DNA from: Chelatococcus sp.
GTDB lineage: Bacteria; Pseudomonadota; Alphaproteobacteria; Rhizobiales; Beijerinckiaceae
DNA length: 64,000 bases
NCBI GenBank assembly: GCA_003248805.1
Contig: QFQY01000004.1
Span: forward strand, 51,006 to 115,005
Direction: 5' to 3'
Below the pieces are notes generated by a model. The model ran no database searches. It was given only the letters and a program-made list of their open reading frames with translations, and was not told where the DNA came from. Shown in pieces: positions 35,563-44,681 of this stretch. Every line of letters begins with the position of its first letter. Position 1 is the first letter of the stretch. Position numbers and translations under genes: made by a program.

Positions 35563-35662
35563 CATTCCTTCCCCGGCGCGGCCAAGGTCCGCCGCTTTCG
35601 CGGCCAGGACCCCATGACGCCATGCGCGCGGGGCTCCGGAGCGGAACCAGAACTGGATCACG

Positions 35663-36616
35663 ATGCGAAGCTATCTGGATTTCGAGAAGCCTGTCGCCGA
35701 GCTCGAGGCCAAGGCGGACGAACTGCGCGCCCTCGACGCGAAAGGCGACGGCTACTCGCTGTCGGAGGAGATCGGCCGGCTCGACGCCAAGGCCGCGCAG
35801 GCCCTGAAGGACGTCTATGCCGCGCTGACGCCCTGGCAGAAGACGCTCGTCGCGCGCCATCCCCAGCGCCCCCATTTCAAGGATTACTGCGCCGCGCTGA
35901 TCGACGAGTTCACCCCGCTCGCCGGTGACCGGGCCTTCGGCGAGGACGAGGCGATCGTCGGCGGCTTCGGCCGTTTCCGGGGCGAGCCCGTCTGCGTCGT
36001 CGGGCAGGAGAAGGGCGATTCGACCGAGACCCGCATCCGGCACAATTTCGGCATGCCGAAGCCGGAAGGCTATCGCAAGGCGGTTCGCCTGATCGAGCTG
36101 GCGGACCGTTTCGGCCTGCCCGTCCTGAGCTTTGTCGACACCGCCGGCGCCTATCCGGGCATCGAGGCGGAGGAGCGCGGCCAGGCCGAGGCCATCGCCC
36201 GCTCGACCGAAGCCTGGCTCGGCCTGCGCAGCCCCAGCGTGGCGCTGGTGATCGGCGAGGGCGGCTCCGGTGGCGCGATCGCGATCGCCGCCGCCAGCCG
36301 CGTCCTGATGCTGGAGCACGCGATCTATTCGGTGATCTCGCCCGAAGGCGCGGCCTCGATCCTCTGGCGCGACACGGCCCGCGCGCAGGACGCCGCGACC
36401 GGCATGAAGATCACGGCGCAGGACCTGCTGAAATTCGGCGTGATCGACGCCATCGTGGCCGAGCCGGTCGGTGGCGCGCATCGCGACAAGGCCGCCGCCA
36501 TGGCCCGCGCGGGCGACGCCATCGCCTCGGCGCTCGGCGATTTCGCCGGCCTCGCTCCCGAGCAGATCGTCGACAGGCGCGCCGAAAAATTCCTGGCGAT
36601 CGGACGCGGGCTCTGA
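35663..36616 (+). CDS. accA: acetyl-CoA carboxylase carboxyltransferase subunit alpha
   Basis: A 317-residue subunit of normal length. With AccD it moves carboxyl from biotin to acetyl-CoA, giving malonyl-CoA for fatty-acid synthesis in the cytoplasm. Landmarks: SYLDFEKPVAELEAKADEL at the start, RHPQRPHFKDYC, FGMPKPEGYRKAVRLIELAD, FVDTAGAYPGIEAEERGQAEAIA, the oxyanion-type glycines of GEGGSGGAIAI, and YSVISPEGAASILWRD. All conserved blocks are present. The ribosome site is weak. It stands alone, 100 bases after the methyltransferase. Confidence 0.96.
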   Translation: MRSYLDFEKPVAELEAKADELRALDAKGDGYSLSEEIGRLDAKAAQALKDVYAALTPWQKTLVARHPQRPHFKDYCAALIDEFTPLAGDRAFGEDEAIVGGFGRFRGEPVCVVGQEKGDSTETRIRHNFGMPKPEGYRKAVRLIELADRFGLPVLSFVDTAGAYPGIEAEERGQAEAIARSTEAWLGLRSPSVALVIGEGGSGGAIAIAAASRVLMLEHAIYSVISPEGAASILWRDTARAQDAATGMKITAQDLLKFGVIDAIVAEPVGGAHRDKAAAMARAGDAIASALGDFAGLAPEQIVDRRAEKFLAIGRGL

Positions 36617-36804
36617 TCGCCCTCGGCCCCCGGCGGAGGGGCGCGCATGCCGGTCCGGTCCCGGATATGGTCAGTCCGGGACGAGTTGTGGTAAGGAAGC
36701 TTCAAGGCTAACGCTTCTAGAACTGTGCTGCCGGCACAATTCGGCCGTCTTGCGCCGTCAAAAGGCCCTGCGCCTCGAGGCGGTGTTTCAGTGGGATCGA
36801 CGAC

Positions 36805-38250
36805 GTGGCAATCAAGCAACTCGCGCTCGTGGCTTTTGTTGCATTGTCCCTGGCCGCCTGCGAGGAGGAGCGCTATCGCGGCTCCGCGCGGCACAATGTC
36901 CCGATTCCGGCGGCGACCTACGCGCTGATGTCCGAGAAGGGCATGAGCAAGGATCAGCCGATCCTGATCCGCTCCTTCAAGAAGGAATCGGAGCTCGAAA
37001 TCTGGAAGCGCAAGGCCAATGGCCAGTACGCGCTGCTGAAGACCTATCCGATGTGCCGCTGGTCCGGCCAGCTCGGCCCCAAGCTGCGCGAGGGCGACCG
37101 CATGGCGCCGGAGGGCTTCTACGCCATCGGCCCGGCGCAGATGAACCCGAACTCCTCTTATTACGTCTCGTTCAACATGGGCTATCCCAACGCCTATGAC
37201 CGGGCCCATGGCCGCACCGGCGCGCATCTGATGGTGCACGGCGCCTGCTCCTCGGCCGGGTGCTATTCGATGACCGACGACCAGATCGGCGAGATCTACG
37301 CGTTGGTACGCGAGGCGCAGAACGGCGGCCAGAAGGCCGTCCAGATGCAGGCCTTTCCCTTCCGCATGACGCCGGAGAACCTCGCCAAGCACAGGCTCGA
37401 CCCGAACATCGCCTTCTGGAAGAATCTCAAGGAAGGGTCCGATTATTTCGAGGTCGCGGCGGACGAGCCGCAGGTCTCGGTGGTCGCCGGGCGCTACGCC
37501 TTCAACGGCGGCCAGGCGCCGGCCGCGGTCGTGGCGAAGCGCCAGCGTGACGAGGCGCAGGTCGCCGAGCTCGTCGCCAAGGGCACGCCGGCGATCAGGC
37601 TGCTCTACGATGACGGCGACCAGCATCAGTCGTTCAAGACGGCGCTGATGACCTCCGGGTCCGAATCGCTGAACCGGGCCGCGTCCTGGGCTTCGAGGGA
37701 TGTCGGAGTCAGCCGCCCGGATGCGCTGACCGTCGGCCCGCGCGTCGTCGTTCTCGACGACAAGGGCAAGACCAAGGCGATCGCCCGTGCCGAGTCGGCC
37801 GAGGGCAGCGCCGTCCTGGCCGCAGTCTCCGCGGCCGCGCAGGAACCGGCGAAAGTCGAGCCCGCCAAGGCCGAGCCCGTGAAGGCCGAGCCGGTCAGGA
37901 TGGCCACCGCGGCTGCGAACCCGGCGCCGGCCGCGCAGGGGGCTGGGTTCACCACCGCGTCCATCCCGGTCGCCAAGGCCGTGACGCCCGGCGCAGCCAG
38001 CCAGTTGCCGATCGCGGGGAGCGCCCCGCCCCAGGACACCCGTCCCTTCTACCAGCGCGCCCTGAGCTTCGTGCCGCTCATCGGTGGCTCGCGCGAGGCC
38101 GCCCAGCCTGCGGAGGAGGTCGCTTCGGTCGTCCCGAGCGCGCCGACCAGCATCCTGGCTCCTCTGCCGCCGCGCCGCGCCGTGCCGCTGAAGACGACGA
38201 AGCTCGACGATTCGGCGGCCGCTTACAGCAGCCAGCCGGCCATTCGCTGA
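36805..38250 (+). CDS. YkuD-type L,D-transpeptidase lipoprotein
   Basis: A 481-residue lipoprotein (lipobox LAAC, Cys19) with a YkuD catalytic domain at about 50-200. The active-site signature HGACSSAGCYSM carries His145 and nucleophile Cys153 in the H-x(5)-G-C form. It would make 3-3 peptidoglycan cross-links or attach proteins to the wall in the periplasm. The long C-terminal part is Ala/Pro-rich, with near repeats of KAEP (about 350-372), likely an unstructured spacer. The start is a GTG at 36805. An 8-bp TTCTAGAA palindrome lies 83 bases upstream. It stands alone, downstream of accA. Confidence 0.9.
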   Translation: MAIKQLALVAFVALSLAACEEERYRGSARHNVPIPAATYALMSEKGMSKDQPILIRSFKKESELEIWKRKANGQYALLKTYPMCRWSGQLGPKLREGDRMAPEGFYAIGPAQMNPNSSYYVSFNMGYPNAYDRAHGRTGAHLMVHGACSSAGCYSMTDDQIGEIYALVREAQNGGQKAVQMQAFPFRMTPENLAKHRLDPNIAFWKNLKEGSDYFEVAADEPQVSVVAGRYAFNGGQAPAAVVAKRQRDEAQVAELVAKGTPAIRLLYDDGDQHQSFKTALMTSGSESLNRAASWASRDVGVSRPDALTVGPRVVVLDDKGKTKAIARAESAEGSAVLAAVSAAAQEPAKVEPAKAEPVKAEPVRMATAAANPAPAAQGAGFTTASIPVAKAVTPGAASQLPIAGSAPPQDTRPFYQRALSFVPLIGGSREAAQPAEEVASVVPSAPTSILAPLPPRRAVPLKTTKLDDSAAAYSSQPAIR

Positions 38251-38335
38251 GCATTTGCGGCACCGTTCTGCGTTGCACAAAAATCACAGCGGTCCGGCAT
38301 TGACGCACGAGGTCGTTTGCTGGGCGGGGAATTAC

Positions 38336-38353
38336 CGCAGAATCTGCGTTTTT
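38336..38353 (+). terminator. possible short rho-independent terminator
   Basis: CGCAG-AAT-CTGCG followed by TTTTT lies 86 bases after the L,D-transpeptidase stop and 110 bases before the porin gene. The 5-bp stem is short, so it may be weak. Confidence 0.4.
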
Positions 38354-38462
38354 GCTTAGAAGCTGAGCAAACTGCCGAAAACCTGTTCTTGCCGAAAAAC
38401 CGAGCTGATCGCTTCATTGTGGCCGAAGCGCGGCGAACGCGCGGTGGCTCGGGAGCAGGTCT

Positions 38463-39374
38463 ATGGCCTTCGGTTTTCTTCGTTCTTCGGTTGCTGGCCT
38501 AGGCTTCTCATGTGCGGTCGCCGGTTCGGCGCTGGCTGCGGATCTTCCCAGCAAGAAGGCTGCGCCGCCCGTTCCCGTCGCCCCCAGCATCACCTGGTTC
38601 GACATCGCCGTCAGCGTGAAGGGCATGACGGATTATAACTTCCGCGGCATCTCGCAGACGGATCGCAAGCCCGCCATCCAGGGCGGCGCCGAGCTGCAGT
38701 TCTACAACAACCTGTTCTATGCCGGCGTCTAGGCCTCGAATGTCGACCTCGTGACGCGGCCCGACGCCGAGATCGACTTCTATGGCGGTATCCGTCCGAA
38801 GTTCGGCGACCTCGCCTTCGATTTCGGTATCTGGCAGTACTACTATCCGGGTGAGAAGCAGTTCATCTTCCCGGCCGGCGTTTTCTGGACGCCGAAGAAC
38901 ACCGACTTCACCGAAGTCTACGGCAAGGTCTCCTACACCTATGCCGAGGCGCTCACGGTCGGGGCTAACGTCTTCTACGCCTGGGACTGGCTCGGCACGG
39001 GCGCGACCGGCACCTACGCCTCGGTCACCGCGAAATACATGCTGCCCTTCCTCGAGGGCCTGTCGATCTCCGGCGAGTTCGGTCATTACTGGCTCGGCAC
39101 CACCAACCAGGCGATCTGGTCGACCACCCCGCCGACCAACCTGCCTGATTACAATTACTGGAACGCGGGTATCTCCTACACCTGGAAGAACCTGACGGCT
39201 GACGTCCGCTATCACGACACCGACCTGTCGAAGCGCGAGTGCTTCCTGAACACCACAGACCCGCGCGGCGTCATCACCGGCTCGAACACCTCCAAGTGGT
39301 GCGGCCCGGCGGTCGTCGGCACGCTGTCCTTCGACATCACGGCGAGCAGCGTCGGCATCTTCGCGCCGAAGTGA
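38463..39374 (+). pseudogene. TorF-type porin interrupted by one in-frame amber codon
   Basis: Both parts are in the same frame and together form a normal-looking TorF-family outer-membrane protein of about 303 residues. The first part has a signal peptide (LGFSCAVAGSALA) and the VSVKGMTDYNFRGISQTD strand. TAG at 38730-38732 stands in the sequence NNLFYAGV-stop-ASNVD, where family members as I recall them have Trp (TGG). The second part continues AEIDFYGGIRPKFGDLAFDFG to the end, with no further stop and a typical barrel pattern. So a single G-to-A change (or a sequencing error) explains the break. A GGAG site precedes the ATG and a strong terminator follows. Recent loss, amber suppression or a read error are all possible. 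Confidence 0.85.
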
Positions 39375-39406
39375 TTTCGAGCGAGACCCGATTTCGAGCG
39401 AGACGC
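39373..39406 (+). repeat. 17-bp tandem duplication after the porin stop
   Basis: GATTTCGAGCGAGACCC is followed directly by GATTTCGAGCGAGACGC, one mismatch in 17. It begins at the porin's stop codon and looks like a local slippage duplication rather than a functional site. Confidence 0.7.
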
Positions 39407-39433
39407 GATCTCGCCGGAGTTGGCAGGGGGGAG

Positions 39434-39460
39434 GGGCCGCTGTTCGCAGCGGCCCTTTTT
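39434..39460 (+). terminator. rho-independent terminator of the porin gene
   Basis: GGGCCGCTG-TTCG-CAGCGGCCC forms a perfect 9-bp stem with a stable TTCG loop and is followed by TTTTT. It lies 60 bases after the porin stop. There is no T tract in the other direction, so it serves the plus strand and not hemH. Confidence 0.9.
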
Positions 39461-39495
39461 GTTGCGCCGTATCGCGGGCCGAAAGGCCGCCGGTC

Positions 39496-40560
39496 TCAGA
39501 GCCAGCCCATCAGCTCGCGCCGGACGACGGCCTCGATCGCGTCCACGCCCTCGGCCGAATCGTTGAGGCAGGGCAGATAGGCGAAGCGCTCGCCGCCGTT
39601 ATGGGTGAAGATCTCGCGGTTCTCGCCGTCGAGCTCCTCCAGCGTCTCCAGGCAGTCGGCCGAGAAGCCCGGCGCGACGATGGCCATGGATTTCGTGCCC
39701 GACTTCGCCAGCGCCTCGACGGTCTCGTCCGTATAGGGCTTGAGCCATTCGTCCGGCCCGAAGCGGGACTGGAAGGTCAGGCGGAAGCGCTCCTCGGAGA
39801 GGCCGAGTTCCGTGCGCAGGAGGCGCCAGGTCTTGGCGCACTGGCAGTAGTACGGGTCGCCCTTGAGCAGATATTCCTTCGGCATGCCGTGGAAGGAGCA
39901 CAGGATCACCTCGGGCTCGAAGTCGAGCTTCGCCAGTGACGCCCTCATCGAGCGCGCCAGCGCCCCGATATAGGCCGGGTCGTCGTAATAGGGCGGCGCC
40001 ACCCTGACGCTCGGCTGCCAGCGCATCTGCATCAGCGCGCGGAACGCCTGGTCGCAGGCGGTGGCGGAGGTCGGCGCCGCGTATTGCGGATAGAGCGGCA
40101 CCAGCAGGATGCGGTCGCAGCCCTGGCGCAGCAGGGCCTCCAGCCGGCTCTTCACGTCCGGCAGGCCGTAGCGCATCGCCCAGTCGAAGACGAGGCGGTC
40201 GCCGCCGAGGCCGGCGAGCCGCTCGGACAGCTGCTCGGTCTGGCCGCGCGTGATCGTCTTCAGCGGCCCCTCGTTGCGTTCCTTGTTCCAGATCGTGGCG
40301 TAGTCCTTGCCCTTTCGCCCCGGCCGGAAGGTCAGGATGATGAGGTTGAGGATCAGCCACCATTTCCAGCGCGGCTCCTCGATCACGCGCTCGTCGGAGA
40401 GGAACTCCTTGAGATAGGCCCGCATGGGCCAGTAGCTCGTGTCCTCCGGCGTGCCGAGATTCATCAGCAGCACGCCGATCCGGCCGTGCCGGATCTTCGG
40501 ATGGTCTGCCGGCATGGCGGGGATCACGGCGGGCGGGGCCTGCATCGTCTGGTCGGTCAT
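39496..40560 (-). CDS. hemH: ferrochelatase
   Basis: A 354-residue enzyme that inserts ferrous iron into protoporphyrin IX, the last step of haem synthesis. The start region GVLLMNLGTPEDTSYWPMRAYLKEFL, the catalytic His in CSFHGMPKEYLLKGDPYYCQC, and the Glu-rich GFSADCLETLEEL motif are all present. The N-terminal extension of about 25 residues before RHGRIGVLL is common in alphaproteobacteria. The ATG at 40560 was preferred over 40599, which would add a non-conserved stretch. Divergent from a 5'-nucleotidase-like gene. Confidence 0.95.
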   Translation of the reverse strand: MTDQTMQAPPAVIPAMPADHPKIRHGRIGVLLMNLGTPEDTSYWPMRAYLKEFLSDERVIEEPRWKWWLILNLIILTFRPGRKGKDYATIWNKERNEGPLKTITRGQTEQLSERLAGLGGDRLVFDWAMRYGLPDVKSRLEALLRQGCDRILLVPLYPQYAAPTSATACDQAFRALMQMRWQPSVRVAPPYYDDPAYIGALARSMRASLAKLDFEPEVILCSFHGMPKEYLLKGDPYYCQCAKTWRLLRTELGLSEERFRLTFQSRFGPDEWLKPYTDETVEALAKSGTKSMAIVAPGFSADCLETLEELDGENREIFTHNGGERFAYLPCLNDSAEGVDAIEAVVRRELMGWL

Positions 40561-40728
40561 CGTCGCGCTCTCGTTCAAGCGTGATTTAGACGAGTTCACG
40601 TCTCCGTCCAGCGTCGATCGCGTGGTGCGACACTTCGGCCGGCTGCGACATGCGCCGTCTGGGCCCTCTGGCGTGCGGCGTGGCTTTTGCTACTCTGGAC
40701 ATATTCCGAAGAGAAGGCGTCGCCCTCC

Positions 40729-42252
40729 ATGACCAAGCTCACCCGCCGCAAAGCCCTGGGTGTCCTCGCCGCGCCGGCCACGCTGGCCGCGACCGCGCCC
40801 GTCGCCCTGGCGCAGCAGCCGGCCCCGGCCTTCACGCTGCTGCTGCTGAACGACATCTACAAGATGAGCGACGACAAGGGCCGCGGCGGCTTCGCGCGCG
40901 CCGCCGGCATCGCCAGGGCCGAGCGTGCCAAGGGCGTGCCGCTGCTCTTCTGCCATGCGGGCGACTGCTATTCGCCCTCGCTGATGTCGGGTTTCGACCA
41001 GGGCGCGCATATCGTCGCGATGCAGAACAAGATGGGCATCGACGTCTTCGTGCCCGGCAATCACGAGTTCGACTTCGGCAAGGAGAACTACCTCAAGCTC
41101 ACCGCCGCCCAGACCTATCCGACCTTCGCCGCCAATCTGCGCGATGCCGCCGGCAATCCGCTGCCCGGGCACAAGGATTCGCAGATCTTCGAGCTCGGCG
41201 GCTTCAAGGTCGGCGTCATCGGCACCGCCTACGATCCCACGCCGCAGATCTCGAACCCCGGCGATCTCAAATTCTCCTCGACGATGGAGGCGCTTCGCCG
41301 CGAGGCCAAGGCCCTGAAGAGCCAGGGGGCCGATATCCTCGTCGGCGTCGTCCATGCCGACCGGGCGATGGACAACGAGATCGTGCGCTCGCGCGTCGTC
41401 GACATTCTGCTCACCGGCCACGACCACGATCTCGCCATCGCCTATGACGGCAAGGTCGTGATGGTGGAGTCGAACGAGGAGGGCAACTACGTCACGGCGA
41501 TCGACATCGCGGTCACGGTGCGCGGCGAGGGCGCCGCCCGGCAGGTGAGCTGGACGCCGACCTTCCGCGTCAACGATTCCCGCTCGGCCACGCCCGACCC
41601 GGAAGTGGCCGCCATCGTCAAGGGCTACGAGGCGGAGCTGTCGAAGGAGCTCGATGTCGACGTCGCCAGGCTCGCCGTGCCGCTGGATTCCCGCACCGGC
41701 GTCATCCGCACCCAGGAGGCCGCGATCGGCAACTTGATCGCGGACGCGATCAGGGCCGCCACCGGCGCCCAGCTCGCCATCACCAATGCGGGGGGCATCC
41801 GCGCCAACAAGCAATATCCCGCCGGCCACGTCATGACCCGCCGCGACGTTCTGAGCGAACTGCCCTTCGGCAACGCGACCGTCATGGTCGAGATCACCGG
41901 CAAGGATGTGAAGGACGCGATCGAGAACGGGCTCGCTCCCGCCCCGCAGGGCTCGGGCCGCTTCCCGGTCGTCTCCGGCCTCAAATTCGAGGCGGATGTG
42001 AAGCTGCCTGTCGGCTCCCGCGTCACCGCGCTCACCCTGACCGACGGCACGCCGATCGATCCGGCGGGCAAGTACACCGTCGCCTCCAACAACTTCATGC
42101 TGGAGGGCGGCGACGGCTATGTTTCGCTGGCCCGGGGGCGGACCCTGATCGGCATGACCGACGGCAAGCTGATGGCCAACGAGGTGATGGTCTATCTGCG
42201 CAGGCTCGGCACCATCGACGCCAAGGTCGAGGGGCGGGCGGTCCTGAAATAG
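40729..42252 (+). CDS. periplasmic 5'-nucleotidase / metallophosphatase (UshA-like)
   Basis: A 507-residue exported enzyme with a twin-arginine signal (TRRKALGVLAAPATLAAT). The metallophosphoesterase domain (about 35-265) has LLLLNDIYKM in place of the usual D-x-H-G/x, then GDCYSPS, FVPGNHEFDFG and LTGHDHD. The C-terminal substrate domain (about 325-500) includes GNLIADAIRAATGAQLAITNAGGIRA and SNNFMLEGGDGY. It would remove phosphate from nucleotides in the periplasm for nucleoside and phosphate salvage. The first metal motif lacks the usual His after the Asp (DIYK rather than D-x-H), so metal use may vary. Confidence 0.88.
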   Translation: MTKLTRRKALGVLAAPATLAATAPVALAQQPAPAFTLLLLNDIYKMSDDKGRGGFARAAGIARAERAKGVPLLFCHAGDCYSPSLMSGFDQGAHIVAMQNKMGIDVFVPGNHEFDFGKENYLKLTAAQTYPTFAANLRDAAGNPLPGHKDSQIFELGGFKVGVIGTAYDPTPQISNPGDLKFSSTMEALRREAKALKSQGADILVGVVHADRAMDNEIVRSRVVDILLTGHDHDLAIAYDGKVVMVESNEEGNYVTAIDIAVTVRGEGAARQVSWTPTFRVNDSRSATPDPEVAAIVKGYEAELSKELDVDVARLAVPLDSRTGVIRTQEAAIGNLIADAIRAATGAQLAITNAGGIRANKQYPAGHVMTRRDVLSELPFGNATVMVEITGKDVKDAIENGLAPAPQGSGRFPVVSGLKFEADVKLPVGSRVTALTLTDGTPIDPAGKYTVASNNFMLEGGDGYVSLARGRTLIGMTDGKLMANEVMVYLRRLGTIDAKVEGRAVLK

Positions 42253-42278
42253 GCGGCTCGTCCGATCCTGATCGCTTC

Positions 42279-42369
42279 CCGTCATTGCGAGGAGCGTAGC
42301 GACGAAGCAATCTAGGGGCTCCAGAGTTCGACCTCCGCCTGGATTGCTTCGCTTCGCTCGCAATGACGG
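42279..42369. repeat. palindromic intergenic repeat (CCGTCATTGCGAG family)
   Basis: CCGTCATTGCGAG (42279-42291) and CTCGCAATGACGG (42357-42369) are exact inverses, with an inner pair GAAGCAATCTAG / GGATTGCTTC. It ends 37 bases before the ung start codon, between two same-strand genes. This is a fourth sequence family, distinct from the GTCATTCCGG elements. Confidence 0.85.
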
Positions 42370-42406
42370 CATGCTCTTTGCGGCCGTTCGGAAGACACCC
42401 TCCTCC

Positions 42407-43105
42407 ATGTCCTGCCAACAGGCTCTCGCGGACTTCCTTGCCTCCCCGAATTCAGGAGGCTGGCGCGGCCTTCCCGCTTTCGCGCCGGGCGGGCCGGCCG
42501 CGCGTGCCTGCGCCGCCGTCGATGCGGAGCGCGAGGCCGGCCATGTCGTCGCGCCCGCGCCCGAGCGCGTCTTCGCGGCGCTGGCCCTGACGCCGCTCGA
42601 GAGCGTGCGGGTGGTCATCCTCGGGCAGGACCCCTATCCGACGCCGGGCCATGCCAATGGCCTCGCCTTCTCCTATGTCGGGCCGCCGCCGCTGCCGCGC
42701 TCGCTCGTCAACATCTATCGCGAGCGCTCCGAGGATATCGGCGGGGCTACGCCGCCCGATGGCGATCTGACGCGCTGGGCCGGGCAGGGCGTGCTGCTGC
42801 TGAACACGGCGCTGACGGTGCGCGAGGGCGCCTCGAAAGCCGGCTCCCACCTGCTGCTGGGCTGGGGGGCGGTGACGGATGCGGTCGTCGCCGCCGTGTC
42901 GCGCGAGCGGCCGCATGTCGTCTTCCTGCTGTGGGGCAACCCGGCGCAGGCGAAGCGGGGGCTGATCGACGAGAGCAGGCATCTGGTCATCGCCAGCGCC
43001 CATCCCTCGCCGCTCTCGGCGCGCAGGGGATTTTTCGGCTCGAAGCCGTTCAGCCGCGCGAATGCGTGGCTGGAGGGGCAGGGGGAGCAGGCGGTCGACT
43101 GGTGA
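42407..43105 (+). CDS. ung: uracil-DNA glycosylase, family 1
   Basis: A 232-residue repair enzyme that removes uracil from DNA. The catalytic water-activating loop GQDPYPTPGHANGLAFS and the minor-groove loop HPSPLSARRGFFGSKPFSRAN are intact, with LLNTALTVREG between them. Length is normal. The ATG at 42407 was chosen since upstream codons lie in the palindromic repeat. It appears monocistronic, with repeats on both sides. Confidence 0.95.
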   Translation: MSCQQALADFLASPNSGGWRGLPAFAPGGPAARACAAVDAEREAGHVVAPAPERVFAALALTPLESVRVVILGQDPYPTPGHANGLAFSYVGPPPLPRSLVNIYRERSEDIGGATPPDGDLTRWAGQGVLLLNTALTVREGASKAGSHLLLGWGAVTDAVVAAVSRERPHVVFLLWGNPAQAKRGLIDESRHLVIASAHPSPLSARRGFFGSKPFSRANAWLEGQGEQAVDW

Positions 43106-43117
43106 AGGGCATCTCTT

Positions 43118-43258
43118 CCCTTCTCCCCTTGCGGGAGAAGGTGGCCCGAAGGGCCGGATGAGGGGTCGCTCAGGTCCTGAATGCTTCGGTATCCGGCGCA
43201 AATAACCAGCGTCGCGAGACCCCTCACCCTAACCCTCTCCCGCAAGGGGAGAGGGGAC
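43118..43258. repeat. palindromic repeat (CCCTTCTCCCCTTGCGGGAG family), copy 1
   Basis: It begins CCCTTCTCCCCTTGCGGGAG and continues GAAGGTGGCCCGAAGGGCCGGATGAGGGGTCGC in segments, then closes with an inverse arm containing CCCTCTCCCGCAAGGGGAG. It lies between convergent ung and the PaaK-like gene and could act as a two-way transcription stop. A related copy starts at 45541. Confidence 0.85.
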
Positions 43259-43281
43259 TGGTTGGGCCGTGCGGCTGACGT

Positions 43282-44514
43282 TCACCCCACCGGCCGCTCG
43301 TCCGCGATGACCTTGCCGTCGTTCGGCAGCGCGCCGAGCGGCAGCATCTCGACGGCGCCCTTGAGCTTGGTCACCTGTTGCAGGGTCGACGACACTGCGT
43401 CGACCAGCCCCGCCGGCTCGGCGTAGATCTCGGCCTTCAGCGTCATGGTGTCGGTCTCGTTGGCGCGGCCGACCACGAGCCGCAGCTTGGCGATCTCGGC
43501 ATGGCGCCGCGCGATCTCGGCGATCTGCTCGGGCCGCACGAACATGCCCTTGATCTTGGCGGTCTGGTCGGCGCGGCCCATCCAGCCCTTGATCAGGCTG
43601 TTGCTGCGCCCGCAGCGGCTCGGCTCCGGCAGCATCGCGGTCAGGTCGCCGACCGCGAGCCGGATCTGGGGGTGGTGCGGGTCGAGATTGGTGACCACGA
43701 CCTCGCCGACCTCGCCCAGCGCGACGGGATCGCCCGTGCCCGGCCGGACGATCTCGAGGATGATGTTCTCGTTCAGCACCATGCCTTCGCGGGCGGGTGT
43801 CTCATAGGCGATCAGCCCGAGATCGGCGGTGGCGTAGAGCTGGTAGGCGTCGATGCCGCGCGCCTTGACCCAGGCCTGCAGCGAGGGCGGGAAGGCGGCT
43901 CCCGAGACCACGGCCCGCTTGATGCAGGAGATGTCGACGCCACGGGCCTCGGCCGCCTCTATCAGGATCTTGAGGAAGTCGGGCGTGCCGGCATAGCAGC
44001 TCGGGCGATAGGCCTGGATCACCTCCATCTGCTGCTCGGTATTGCCAGGCCCGGCCGGGATCACGGCGCAGCCAATGGCGCGCGCGGCCGAGTCCATGAT
44101 GAATCCGCCCGGCGTCAGGTGATAGCCGAAGGTGTTCAGCACGATGTCGCCGGCGCGGAAGCCCGCCGCGAACAGCCCGCGCGCGGCGCCCCAGGCGTCG
44201 CCATGCGCCGCTTCCGGCTCGAAGATCGGCCCCGGCGAGGTGAACAGGCGGCCGAAGGAGCCGGGCGCGGCGGTGACGAAGCCGCCGAAGGGCAGCGCCT
44301 CCTTCTGGAGGCTCGGCAGGTCGGCCTTGCGCAGCACGGGCAGGGTCGACAGCGCGTTGCGGTCGGTGACCGAGTCGGGATCGACGCCGCGCAGGCGCTC
44401 GGCATAGGCCGGCGCCTTCAGCGCGGCGGCGAGGACGGCCGGCAGCCGCGCGAACAGGTCGGCCTCGCGTTCGTCCGGCGGGCGGGTTTCGAGAGCGTCG
44501 TAATGCTCGGTCAT
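43282..44514 (-). CDS. phenylacetate-CoA ligase-like adenylate-forming enzyme
   Basis: A 410-residue AMP-forming CoA ligase of the PaaK family. Landmarks: the short N-terminal region with DSVTDRNALSTLPVLRKADLP, the phosphate-binding loop at FGRLFTSPGPIFEPE (looser than the usual S-S-G-T-T-G), YAGTPDFLKILIEAAE, and the C-terminal hinge LIKGWMGRADQTAKIKGMFVRPEQI typical of PaaK. It would activate an aromatic or related carboxylic acid to its CoA thioester. The substitution of the S-S-G-T loop is unusual. It is the last gene of the liv-type operon, so its substrate may be what the transporter imports. Confidence 0.85.
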   Translation of the reverse strand: MTEHYDALETRPPDEREADLFARLPAVLAAALKAPAYAERLRGVDPDSVTDRNALSTLPVLRKADLPSLQKEALPFGGFVTAAPGSFGRLFTSPGPIFEPEAAHGDAWGAARGLFAAGFRAGDIVLNTFGYHLTPGGFIMDSAARAIGCAVIPAGPGNTEQQMEVIQAYRPSCYAGTPDFLKILIEAAEARGVDISCIKRAVVSGAAFPPSLQAWVKARGIDAYQLYATADLGLIAYETPAREGMVLNENIILEIVRPGTGDPVALGEVGEVVVTNLDPHHPQIRLAVGDLTAMLPEPSRCGRSNSLIKGWMGRADQTAKIKGMFVRPEQIAEIARRHAEIAKLRLVVGRANETDTMTLKAEIYAEPAGLVDAVSSTLQQVTKLKGAVEMLPLGALPNDGKVIADERPVG

Positions 44515-44544
44515 GGCGTGGTCTCGTTCAGAAAAAGAGGGGAG

Positions 44545-44666
44545 AGCCCTCATCCTGAGGAGCAGCCGCAGGCTGCGTCTCGAAGGATGCTCCAGATGGT
44601 TCAGGAGGCTCATGGAACATCCTTCGAGACGCCATTCCTGCGGAACGGCTCCTCAGGATGAGGGCT
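44545..44666. repeat. long palindromic repeat (AGCCCTCATCCTGAGGAG family), copy 2
   Basis: AGCCCTCATCCTGAGGAG starts it and CTCCTCAGGATGAGGGCT ends it; the inner pair TCTCGAAGGATG / CATCCTTCGAGA is also kept. It lies inside the operon between livF and the PaaK-like gene. Confidence 0.9.
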
Positions 44667-44681
44667 CGGATAGCCAGCGGG

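Noticed and set aside
39373..39406. Direct repeats as a CRISPR or satellite
   Set aside because: There are only two abutting 17-bp units with no spacers, so this is a simple tandem duplication.
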